Shown here in pieces: positions 1 to 7,277 of a DNA stretch of 9,878 bases. This stretch comes from JAKATY01 sp038876335 (GTDB lineage Archaea; Micrarchaeota; Micrarchaeia; Micrarchaeales; Micrarchaeaceae). The stretch is from NCBI GenBank assembly GCA_038876335.1, contig JAVYYS010000019.1, positions 1-9,878 on the forward strand. The letters are read 5' to 3'. The notes below the pieces were generated by a model. That model worked only from the letters and a program-made list of their open reading frames with translations. It made no database searches and was not told the origin of the DNA. The position numbers and the translations under genes were made by a program. The stretch's first letter is position 1. Each line of letters begins with the position of its first letter.

Positions 1-3000
1 TATGTAGCCGGTAACTCCTGCCTGTCTCCTAGCGCACCGCTTACTACGCAGATAGACCTCTATAATTATTTCAGCTGGGGCCCATATCAGGTTGCCAGCA
101 CTACGGTCAGCGTAGGCATACAAAACATAGGCAATGCGCAAGTAAATAATTACGCTTATAGTGGACTTTCACAGAGCTCTGCAGGCGCATTAAATATATC
201 CAATGGCTACGATACGCAATCATACATATTCAACGAGGTTCCATCATCCACGCAGGCAGGAGTATGGAGCTGGTCCGCCCAGTATGCGGATCTCAGCAAT
301 GTAAATCTCCAGAATCTGCAGCAGCAGAAGACCTTCAACATATACATAAACCAGCAGGAGGCGTACTCCAATACGGTGAACGGCATAACCACAACATGGA
401 CATGGACCTGCACATACCCTTACACTTACTCCTTTAATTCAAAGATAGAGAATGTGCAGAACACCAATGCACCCATCCCGCTTTACTACGCGACGCAGCC
501 GCTCACTTTCCTTGTTTATAACGGAAGTGAAGTGCCAGTAACAACTATAAAAACAACTGCGCCGAAATTCATATTATCTTTTTCAGGTTGCGGTTTCACA
601 AATTTGCAGAATATGTATAATGGTTGCTCCAATGTAAAAGGCTGGCAGGGGCCCATACAAACTACAGGAACCTCCACGCTATACATAAACGGAACAGACT
701 GGAACAGCCAAAGCTGCGATGGCTACTCTGGATATACTGGCCACATATACCAGAATGATTCTAACCCGAATGAATTGGGTACAGTATACGGATCCGTATG
801 CCCGTTCGGCTCAATAGGCTGGCACGACTTCAGCCTCGACAACTTCAGCACAACTTTCATAGGTACAAATGTAATTCCATATCTGCTTTACAACTTTTCA
901 ATGCCATCGCTTATAAGCAACGCGAACAACCAGCAAGAGTATCTGAACATGTCCTACGATCTCTACAGCCCCCACAACTACCTCAACCCCGCGAACAACC
1001 TTGATACATTCACTCTTGACACTGGTTCCGGCTTCCTTGCAAACTACAATGGAACACTCACCCTTTTCCCATTCAATACAGTCTCCATCTCAAACCCAAA
1101 TTCAAATGGTCTGAATGTAGGCGTGCCTTATTTCCTCAGCTCGCTGGGCAACACCCAACAGCAAACTCCGACCTCGCCTGCGCTTCCCCCAAGTTTCAAT
1201 ATCAATATAGGCTCATTCAAAGCCGGCAAGATAAAGAATGCTACAGTGGTGGCTCTTTCCCCCAACGACTACATCTACGTTACGAATTATTCCGCAAGCG
1301 GCAACGGGTTTAATGCCGGCTCCGCAGTGTCATATCTCTATACAATGCGCTTCATTCCTCTGGGATATTTCAACCTTACCAACTACAATCCCGGATCCAT
1401 AGAGGTTTTGCAGGAATATTCCAGCCCTCCAACGCCGCAGGATTACAGCTCCCTGTACTCGCAGTGGTGGAGCGATTGGAAGAGCTACTGGAGCAATGCG
1501 ATAATGCAGCAATCATCAGACCTCTACATTACAAATGTAAGCCAGCTTTCCAAATACTCATACAGCTGCTTCCTATGGTCGTGCGGCCACGGGGTGGTAG
1601 GCACTGCCCTGTTTAAAGGCTTTAGGCCTACAGGCATCGCAACAGACTATGCGGGAGACGTATTCGCAATAGGCATGAACAACGCCGGCACTAAGGATGT
1701 GCTAAACGTGCTATATGCGAACAAAACTGTCGTAGGAAAAGATATTAACCCTGGATTCAAATCATCCGATGAAATAGCCGTAACGCCAAATGGCAAGTAC
1801 ATCTACATCGCCAATGCGTCGAGCGGGAACATTGCGATCTATCAGGCGCCCTCTCTCACCGAAGTTGGCACAATAGACCTATCATATTCAAACGCTACGG
1901 AATCGCTCAACATAAGCGCCTATCTTGCCAACGGCGGCCCGTTCAACAGCACAAGCCTCAAGGAAGCGTATAAAGGCTATGCGACATCAAATGACATTAC
2001 TTCATACCACCATCCTATAGGCTTGGCGGAATACGATGGCATACTATACGTTCTCGATAATTGGACTACCTCAAGTTCGGCATCTCCCTCTTTTTCAATT
2101 CTAATGCTGCGCGCATTCAACGGCAACGGCACGGAAGTGCCTGTAGACTCTTTTATGCATAACGATGTCATCTCTACAAGCGGAGTTATCACTTCCGCGG
2201 CAAGCACAGGTTCTGTGCCAAACTATCCTCCATACGGTTGGCCTCTATCCGCAAACTTCTCCCTACCAAATGGAGGATTTATTTCATATTGCGCTACCAA
2301 TAGCCCAACCACGGGAATAGCATGCAATACGCCCTCAGAGGCCGAATCAAATGGTTACCCGCCAATAGGTCCTGCAATAAACATCAATGGGGTAAGCGGA
2401 TATAATGCGAACGATACCGGCTTTTCCGCAGACTTTAATGGCGATCTCTATTTGATAACGCATGTAACATTCTATCCAAACGATTATACGCAGCTCCTTA
2501 CTTTCAAAATGAATGTGGAAAATTACACAAAGTCTTCTTTTGGGGCCTATAGCCCCTATCTCTGCTACTTGAATGCATCGTCCTCCCCATATTGTACAAC
2601 CCTTAATGGCAATTCGGCGAATATTCTGACTCTGATTTATCCGCCTGTGCTCGGCATTCCTGACTCCTTCAAGTTCTCAGAAGGCAACGGCCCCATGTAT
2701 TTTGGCTATCCTAATTTGCTTTCCACTTCTTTTCCTACAGGATTAAGCAGCACCGATCCACCATACGAGCCTACACTAAGCATAAGCATAAATCCTGTGT
2801 ACCAAGGCATGACCGACAATATAGTGCTTACTGCAAATTCGCAGACGCCTGATGACGCCCTTACCCTTTCTATATCGAACGCCACCAAAACAATCACCGA
2901 TAGCGGCACTGGCCAAGTAATCTACACAGAAAACACTTTGCCAGTAGGAAACTACAACGTGCAGGGCTGCGACACTACCGAGAGTTCCTGTGCAAGCAAC

Positions 3001-4854
3001 GAAATACTCAGTGTGCTTCCACAGCCAGTTGTTACAGGGATATCGTCATCTTCTACTGCGCCATCTGTAACACCTCTTGCGTCATACCTCAATAGTGAGA
3101 TTAGCGGCTATGTGCTGATCCCGTACAACATTACCTATTCCCTCGTACAGACCTATTCACCTAATCCAGCACCTGGCTTTGTCAACGATTCTGCTGGCGA
3201 GACTGGACCGCCACCAATAGGGTCTGACGGTTTTAGCGGGCCGGTATGCCCTCCCTATTCGTTTTCTGACAACAGCACATATTATGTGCAGTATGCTACC
3301 CTGCCCGTCAGCGTACAGAGCGGCGTACTCAGCTCTACAGTGCAGGGCGGCGGTACATACATCCAATATCCAAATCAGAAATACTATGATGCAAACATCT
3401 CAGACGCGAATTTAATTCTGCCGCCTTCTTCGATCATGTCTATGTTTACAAGCAGAGTTTTTGGAGAGGTCTACATAAACCAGACTATTACTCCCGCAGG
3501 CTTGCTGCCTCGCCCGTACGTGCTCAACGCAAGCCTTAACGGCTATTACGAAACAAACAAATTCGTGCAGATGGACTTGTACGGGGAGTATCCTGGCTAT
3601 GAATATCCTGGCTACGAGACCCAGACATACGTGCCCATAAGCCACGTCTTCAGCGCCGCCCCGCCTCAAGGAGGGCAGTTTTATTACAACCCCTCTTATA
3701 CTATGAACTATAAAGCCGCATTCAACTACACAAACTTTACCAGTACCTCGTTCGTGCAGCTTTTCAACATATACAGGGTTGCAAGCTACCAGAACAGCCT
3801 GCAGCTCAATATGACCTCTTCCCCGTACCTGGGCTACAACAGGCTTATCTTTACATACGTAGACCAGTTCAACAATACAATTTACATGCCTTTGGACGTG
3901 GACTTCGCGAACACGACCTCCATAAGCCTATCAGTATCCACTACGGTAAACGCCCTCAACCCCAATGAGACAAAAATAACAGTTAATGGGAGCGCTGCTC
4001 AGATAAGCAGCGTCCTTAATCCAACTCCAATTCCACTTAAAGACTCTCCTATATATCTATACTACGACGCCAATCTCAATTTCTATAATGGCAGCGTGCC
4101 CTATACTACACCTTCCTTCTCTATAATACCATACCTAGATTACTGTGCATTTGCGCCAGGGGCGCAAGGCTGCACGCTTTCCAATTACCTCTCTCCAAAC
4201 CAGTATTCAGGGATAGAGGCGAATACAACAGACTTCAGCACGCAGTTTAATTCAACGGGCCAGTGCCCCGCCGAACCGAAAAGCCTGCTTGCAGTAGGCA
4301 ACTTCATCCAGTGCAATATCTATCAAGGCAATAAGTGGGGTCTGCCTCAGTATGGGACTAGCGCGACAGGCAAGCCAGAATACTGCGTGCCAGTATATAC
4401 TAACGGCACTGGCTACCTCACCTCCCAGCTAGGGCTGGTGGATATAGCTAAGACAGATTCTGCTGGCAACTTCTCATATTCGTTCAATGTGTGCGGAACC
4501 GGCAATGACAAGATCATTGCCGCCTATTATGGTTGGCCTCCGCCAGAGCCCGTATTGTTTAGCCAGCCGCCTCTATCAAATTCGCTTGGCTTTGCGGGAT
4601 GCAGCGGTGGCGCGTGCAGCAGCTATCAGGAGTACAACTATTCTGTGGCTCCGACCTCAGCATCGCAGTCTTTCAACATAGGCCTTTACGAACTCAGCTT
4701 CGGCAATATAAGTGCGTATGGCCTAACTCTGCTTGCGGCTGTGGTAGCTGTTGCGCTTGCCATTGCATCGCTGCGCGTAAGAAAGAGTGGTGCAAAACCC
4801 GCAGTCAAAAAGGTATTTATATCAAGAAAGCGTAATATAAATAGGGGTAGATGA
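1..4854 (+). CDS. Giant cell-surface protein with beta-propeller-like repeats and C-terminal membrane anchor (5' partial)
   Basis: The frame is open from base 1 to TGA at 4852-4854, giving 1617 residues with no start inside the window. The GTG at 376 is internal, since reading is uninterrupted upstream of it. The protein is rich in Asn, Tyr, Ser, Thr and Pro and has more than 40 N-x-S/T sequons by eye, as expected of an exported glycoprotein. Residues about 410-830 hold propeller-blade-like motifs: LSPNDYIYVTN (near 1250-1285), VTPNGKYIYIAN (near 1780-1820) and FNGDLYLIT (near 2430-2460). They resemble YVTN/NHL blades. Residues about 920-1015 look Ig-like, and scattered Cys pairs could form disulfides. 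Near the C-terminus is a hydrophobic helix (about residues 1573-1591, LTLLAAVVAVALAIASL) followed by an Arg/Lys-rich tail. This suits a type I anchor with the bulk outside the cell. The next gene begins one base after the stop, implying cotranscription. An S-layer, adhesin or cell-contact role is possible, but the exact function is unknown. Confidence 0.85.
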   Translation, partial: YVAGNSCLSPSAPLTTQIDLYNYFSWGPYQVASTTVSVGIQNIGNAQVNNYAYSGLSQSSAGALNISNGYDTQSYIFNEVPSSTQAGVWSWSAQYADLSNVNLQNLQQQKTFNIYINQQEAYSNTVNGITTTWTWTCTYPYTYSFNSKIENVQNTNAPIPLYYATQPLTFLVYNGSEVPVTTIKTTAPKFILSFSGCGFTNLQNMYNGCSNVKGWQGPIQTTGTSTLYINGTDWNSQSCDGYSGYTGHIYQNDSNPNELGTVYGSVCPFGSIGWHDFSLDNFSTTFIGTNVIPYLLYNFSMPSLISNANNQQEYLNMSYDLYSPHNYLNPANNLDTFTLDTGSGFLANYNGTLTLFPFNTVSISNPNSNGLNVGVPYFLSSLGNTQQQTPTSPALPPSFNINIGSFKAGKIKNATVVALSPNDYIYVTNYSASGNGFNAGSAVSYLYTMRFIPLGYFNLTNYNPGSIEVLQEYSSPPTPQDYSSLYSQWWSDWKSYWSNAIMQQSSDLYITNVSQLSKYSYSCFLWSCGHGVVGTALFKGFRPTGIATDYAGDVFAIGMNNAGTKDVLNVLYANKTVVGKDINPGFKSSDEIAVTPNGKYIYIANASSGNIAIYQAPSLTEVGTIDLSYSNATESLNISAYLANGGPFNSTSLKEAYKGYATSNDITSYHHPIGLAEYDGILYVLDNWTTSSSASPSFSILMLRAFNGNGTEVPVDSFMHNDVISTSGVITSAASTGSVPNYPPYGWPLSANFSLPNGGFISYCATNSPTTGIACNTPSEAESNGYPPIGPAININGVSGYNANDTGFSADFNGDLYLITHVTFYPNDYTQLLTFKMNVENYTKSSFGAYSPYLCYLNASSSPYCTTLNGNSANILTLIYPPVLGIPDSFKFSEGNGPMYFGYPNLLSTSFPTGLSSTDPPYEPTLSISINPVYQGMTDNIVLTANSQTPDDALTLSISNATKTITDSGTGQVIYTENTLPVGNYNVQGCDTTESSCASNEILSVLPQPVVTGISSSSTAPSVTPLASYLNSEISGYVLIPYNITYSLVQTYSPNPAPGFVNDSAGETGPPPIGSDGFSGPVCPPYSFSDNSTYYVQYATLPVSVQSGVLSSTVQGGGTYIQYPNQKYYDANISDANLILPPSSIMSMFTSRVFGEVYINQTITPAGLLPRPYVLNASLNGYYETNKFVQMDLYGEYPGYEYPGYETQTYVPISHVFSAAPPQGGQFYYNPSYTMNYKAAFNYTNFTSTSFVQLFNIYRVASYQNSLQLNMTSSPYLGYNRLIFTYVDQFNNTIYMPLDVDFANTTSISLSVSTTVNALNPNETKITVNGSAAQISSVLNPTPIPLKDSPIYLYYDANLNFYNGSVPYTTPSFSIIPYLDYCAFAPGAQGCTLSNYLSPNQYSGIEANTTDFSTQFNSTGQCPAEPKSLLAVGNFIQCNIYQGNKWGLPQYGTSATGKPEYCVPVYTNGTGYLTSQLGLVDIAKTDSAGNFSYSFNVCGTGNDKIIAAYYGWPPPEPVLFSQPPLSNSLGFAGCSGGACSSYQEYNYSVAPTSASQSFNIGLYELSFGNISAYGLTLLAAVVAVALAIASLRVRKSGAKPAVKKVFISRKRNINRGR
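3589..3618 (+). repeat. 15-bp tandem duplication inside the surface-protein gene
   Basis: Two adjacent in-frame 15-base units (3589-3603 and 3604-3618) differ at two positions and encode YPGYE twice. They look like a small tandem duplication in a Tyr/Pro/Gly-rich surface segment, of the kind that changes length between strains. There are only two copies. Confidence 0.6.
4816..4822 (+). promoter_or_regulatory. Possible TATA box for the downstream membrane-protein gene
   Basis: TTTATAT resembles the archaeal TATA consensus. It lies about 35-40 bases before the ATG at 4856, so initiation 25 bases downstream would leave a short leader. That leader would contain GGGGT (4844-4848), which could weakly pair with the anti-Shine-Dalgarno. 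The box sits inside the basic tail codons of the giant protein, so it may be coincidental in an AT-rich stretch. If real, it would give the second gene its own promoter besides readthrough. Confidence 0.25.
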
Positions 4855-4855
4855 A

Positions 4856-6004
4856 ATGCTGGAAGTGCTGTTGAGCGTTGGCGCAATACCGGCGCTTGTG
4901 CCTATAATAATCATCATAATACTTATCGCAGCGGCAGCAGGACTTACGAGAGGAACTAATTTATTTGCGCTTTTCGGCATAGATGCATTGCTGGGATTTT
5001 CCCGCACTATAGGAGCGGGCGGCACCGGCAAGGGGCTTGTAAGAAAAAGCTACGGCGGCGGAGGAAGCAGGGCGAGAGGTACATACACAAGGGTCGGTAC
5101 CACTCTAGGCAAATCTAAGGCCATGCAAAAGATTAAGTCTGGTGTGAAGAGTGGCATTGGAGGGGCGATAAACGCCAATATGGTAAAGAATCAGTACATT
5201 AAATCAAGGCTGGGTGGAGCTGACGCAGATGTCGCCTCCGAGAAGGCCGCGGCCGCTCTCAAGGTAAATATGGCAGTAGGCGATAAAAAAGGACAGAAAA
5301 ATTTGAAAAAAAAGGCAGCGGTAGGGTCTATTTTTCTTACATCTGGAGCGGTCGGATTAATAATTTATAAAAGCGTTATGAAGGGCATTACGAAAAATAG
5401 GAAGGAAAAATCAGATATAAAGAAATTGAGCGATGAAGGCAGAGACTATGCAAAAGAACTGAAGCGGAACAAACCCGAAGAGTACAATAACCTGAAGAAG
5501 CAAGCGAAGGAGGAGTGGAATAGTCTGAGAAATGAAATTAAGGAAGAAAAGCGAAGAGAGTTGCTCAAAAGGAAGCAGGAAGAAAAGGAGATGCGGCAGG
5601 AAAAGCGGCAGGAAGGGCCTCTCGAGTATTTCGATTATATGATGCAGCAAGGCAACCTTTATGGTATATACAGTTTCTTTTACATAGCCACCATGGGCAG
5701 CTACAATACCTACAAAAAAATAAGAGAGACAGGCTTGTCGAATACCTATATGGGGTTTGTTTCGTATCTTGGCACCTTAGGTCTGAAGACTCAGCAAACT
5801 TGGTATAGTCAACACCCAGAGAGGAGCCCTCCTCCGTCTCCAAATGCTCCGGAATCCAAGTCAGCATCTGGAGAAAACGAAAGCGCAGGCATTGATTCGC
5901 AGAAGCTTACAAAGAGAGACTGGGTTAGCCTTTGGGCCGCTTCTTTTTCAGCTAAAAAAAGGCAGAAATGGTACGACGATTGGCAGAAAACGCACGGGGG
6001 GTAA
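4856..6004 (+). CDS. Membrane protein with Gly/basic linker and long charged coiled coil, unknown function
   Basis: This 382-residue protein was not recognised. The ATG at 4856 follows the upstream stop by one base, so the two genes are probably cotranscribed. Residues 11-30 form a very hydrophobic segment (IPALVPIIIIIILIAAAAGL), with a weaker one near 36-48. Residues 50-120 are Gly-, Lys- and Arg-rich and probably flexible. Residues 154-172 (AAVGSIFLTSGAVGLIIYK) could be a second membrane helix. Residues about 178-253 are extremely charged (Lys/Glu/Arg, with KRKQEEKEMRQEKRQEG at the end), typical of a coiled coil or single alpha helix. Residues 257-315 are rich in aromatics and Gly, followed by a Pro/Ser-rich disordered stretch (321-345) and a Trp-containing basic C-terminus. 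The layout suggests an envelope protein with a large soluble arm, perhaps tethering or assembling the surface protein upstream. That role is inferred from position only. Confidence 0.8.
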   Translation: MLEVLLSVGAIPALVPIIIIIILIAAAAGLTRGTNLFALFGIDALLGFSRTIGAGGTGKGLVRKSYGGGGSRARGTYTRVGTTLGKSKAMQKIKSGVKSGIGGAINANMVKNQYIKSRLGGADADVASEKAAAALKVNMAVGDKKGQKNLKKKAAVGSIFLTSGAVGLIIYKSVMKGITKNRKEKSDIKKLSDEGRDYAKELKRNKPEEYNNLKKQAKEEWNSLRNEIKEEKRRELLKRKQEEKEMRQEKRQEGPLEYFDYMMQQGNLYGIYSFFYIATMGSYNTYKKIRETGLSNTYMGFVSYLGTLGLKTQQTWYSQHPERSPPPSPNAPESKSASGENESAGIDSQKLTKRDWVSLWAASFSAKKRQKWYDDWQKTHGG

Positions 6005-6261
6005 ACCCGATTAAAAGTAAGCAGAAGACCATTACCGCGAAGGCTTAAATGAAAGCTAATCGCAGAAAGACATATAAACTTCAAGGCGCAAACAAAAATG
6101 CAATGCAATATCGCAAAAAGCTTGATGCATGCGCGAATGAAGGAGAAATTCTGTTAGATTAAGCGCGATTCTGAAAGAAGTTGGGGGAACAGTTACGCGC
6201 ATCCAAAGAGTTAAGCCTATGTGGATATTGCTATTTAGACAAAAACAATATTCCATGGGAT
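6005..6261 (+). other. Intergenic region, mostly non-coding, with a TATA-like box
   Basis: About 257 bases separate the membrane-protein stop from the likely PRODH start. All three forward frames are cut by stops, including TAA at 6160 and TGA at 6172 in the frame of the PRODH N-terminus. ATATAAA at 6072-6078 is a good TATA match, and initiation about 25 bases later would fall on the ATGs at 6098 and 6103. Each opens a frame of only 19 codons (to 6157 and 6162), too short to call. A TTG at 6181 is in frame with the PRODH N-terminal segment and would extend it by 27 residues (with CGYC near its end). No similarity supports that longer start. No tRNA T-arm or convincing terminator was seen. Confidence 0.5.
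6072..6078 (+). promoter_or_regulatory. Possible TATA box in the gap before the PRODH-like gene
   Basis: ATATAAA lies in the only sizeable intergenic gap on the plus strand, after the membrane-protein gene and before the PRODH/epimerase pair. Archaeal TATA spacing predicts initiation near 6100. This would leave a leader of roughly 160 bases before the ATG at 6262. A weaker TATTTA at 6232-6237 sits about 26 bases before that ATG and could instead give a leaderless transcript. Confidence 0.35.
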
Positions 6262-7271
6262 ATGCCTGAAACCTCTGCCTTCGGCGTGCAACATGGTTAC
6301 CGCAAATTATACCTTGCAAGATTCTTCCAAAAAAACAGAAACAGGATTAAGGCGATATTCTGCCCAGTGAAAAAGGTATACTAAAAGGTCTAATATTCAA
6401 GCTTGTAAAGAGGCACATTGCGGGCACTACCGCGGATTCGGCAATCCGCGCTGCGCTCAAATTTCATGAAAGCAAGATTCACACCACTATAACCTTCCTC
6501 AATGAGAGCCCAAGAGACTTAGTGCAGGCTAGGTACAATACCAATGCCTACCTACAGCTTATCAGGCAAATATCCAGGCTCCATGCCAGTTCAGATATCT
6601 CTCTCAGACCTTCGCAGCTCGGCTACGGTTTAGGGAGTTCATCTTTAGATGGTATCGGAGAATTGCTCAAATATGCGGAGCGCGCAAATATTATGACATG
6701 GATTGAGGGGTTGAATCCAAACGAACTGCGCTATGCAATCGATATTGCTGAAAGCCACAAAACAAAGTTTCTCGGGGTAGAGCTGCCCGCATTTGAGGTG
6801 GCAGTAGGCACTGCATATAAAAAGCTAAAGAAGCTCAAGCTTCCGTTGAAGATCTCAACATACGAGTATGAAAATAAGGGCCGCCAGCCCGGCGTCGAAG
6901 ACATGAAAGCAGGGAGACTACGCAGAAGCGCCAATACAGTGGAGAAGAGCCTCGATCAACGGTGGTTTAATTCGCTATGCCGAATCGCGTCTAGCTATGT
7001 GCTCCGCCTCTCCTCCTCTGACGATAAACTGGCGTATAGAATACTGAGGCGCGAAAAAATGGCAAAGGGTCGCCTTAACCTAGAGGTTCTTTTCGGCTAC
7101 AGCCAAAAGCGCGTAAGGAAGCTTGTGAAAGATAATATAAATGTTAGCATATACATCCCATATGGCAGGGATTGGGTGCCCTACGCTATAAGCAGGCTCA
7201 CTGAAGGCCACATACGCGATATTGCAGTGGCGATCCTTGATGGAGAGCAGCGTAAGGAAAAGCAAGCGTGA
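6262..7271 (+). CDS. Proline dehydrogenase family protein, split by an apparent -1 frameshift
   Basis: PRODH is an FAD-dependent TIM-barrel enzyme oxidising L-proline to pyrroline-5-carboxylate. The frame from 6262 ends at TAA 6382-6384. The frame that continues it is open from 6351 to TGA 7269-7271 but has no ATG, GTG or TTG before GTG 6522. Joining them at the A5 run (6370-6374) gives 336 residues, close to the family's usual 300-odd. The joined N-terminus (YRKLYLARFFQKNRNRIK, then KRHIAGTT at 50-57) matches the family's helical start and R-x-VAG-x-T signature. Also visible are SLRPSQLG (114-121, family SVKLTQLG), LEVLFGYS (274-281) and IYIPYGRDWVPYAISRL (297-313, family vYvPYG..W.PY..RRL). 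The family Lys is Arg here, the IDME Asp appears to be Trp, and the RR pair is SR, so ordinary proline oxidation is doubtful. The start is uncertain: ATG 6262, GTG 6286 or TTG 6181. It could be a pseudogene, a sequencing error or a recoded gene. Confidence 0.7.
6370..6376 (+). other. Frame-shift point: A5-GG run inside the PRODH-like gene
   Basis: The upstream frame reads GTG AAA AAG GTA TAC TAA here, while the downstream frame reads GAA AAA GGT. One extra A would join them as Val-Lys-Lys-Gly without loss. The same result would follow from -1 slippage by ribosomes, or from RNA polymerase adding an A. The heptamer is G-AAA-AAG, not the ideal A-AAA-AAG. The shift could formally lie anywhere in 6351-6381, but the homopolymer is the most likely point. 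Confidence 0.6.
6431..6450 (+). other. Perfect 8-bp inverted repeat just after the frame-shift point
   Basis: CGCGGATT (6431-6438) pairs fully with AATCCGCG (6443-6450) around a CGGC loop. It lies within the PRODH-like coding region, about 55 bases after the A5 run. Frameshift-stimulating structures usually sit 5-9 bases from the slip site, so a direct role is unlikely. Confidence 0.4.
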
Positions 7272-7272
7272 T
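7268..7272 (+). promoter_or_regulatory. GTGAT ribosome-binding motif before the epimerase-like gene
   Basis: GTGAT overlaps the PRODH stop codon (TGA 7269-7271) and ends 5 bases before the ATG at 7278. It is complementary to the usual archaeal 16S rRNA 3' end (AUCACCUCC). It supports this start and translational coupling to the gene before it. Confidence 0.5.
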
Positions 7273-7277
7273 AAAAT

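Noticed and set aside
3993..4012. Inverted repeat CGCTGCT/AGCAGCG
   Set aside because: Within the giant coding region, with no T-run or regulatory context; consistent with chance.
4151..4167. Perfect 7-bp inverted repeat TTGCGCC/GGCGCAA
   Set aside because: It lies deep in coding sequence; repeats of this size are expected by chance in 10 kb.
376..4854. Treating GTG 376 as the true start of the giant protein
   Set aside because: The same frame is open without a stop back to base 1 and has the same composition, so the start is outside the window.
5306..5313. A8 run in the coiled-coil gene as a slippage site
   Set aside because: The frame is intact on both sides and the protein reads naturally through Lys codons, so no shift is needed.
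6056..6319. Minus-strand open frame of 87 codons across the gap
   Set aside because: Its composition is Cys/His/Phe-rich and unlike a protein here, and it overlaps the PRODH N-terminal coding region on the other strand.
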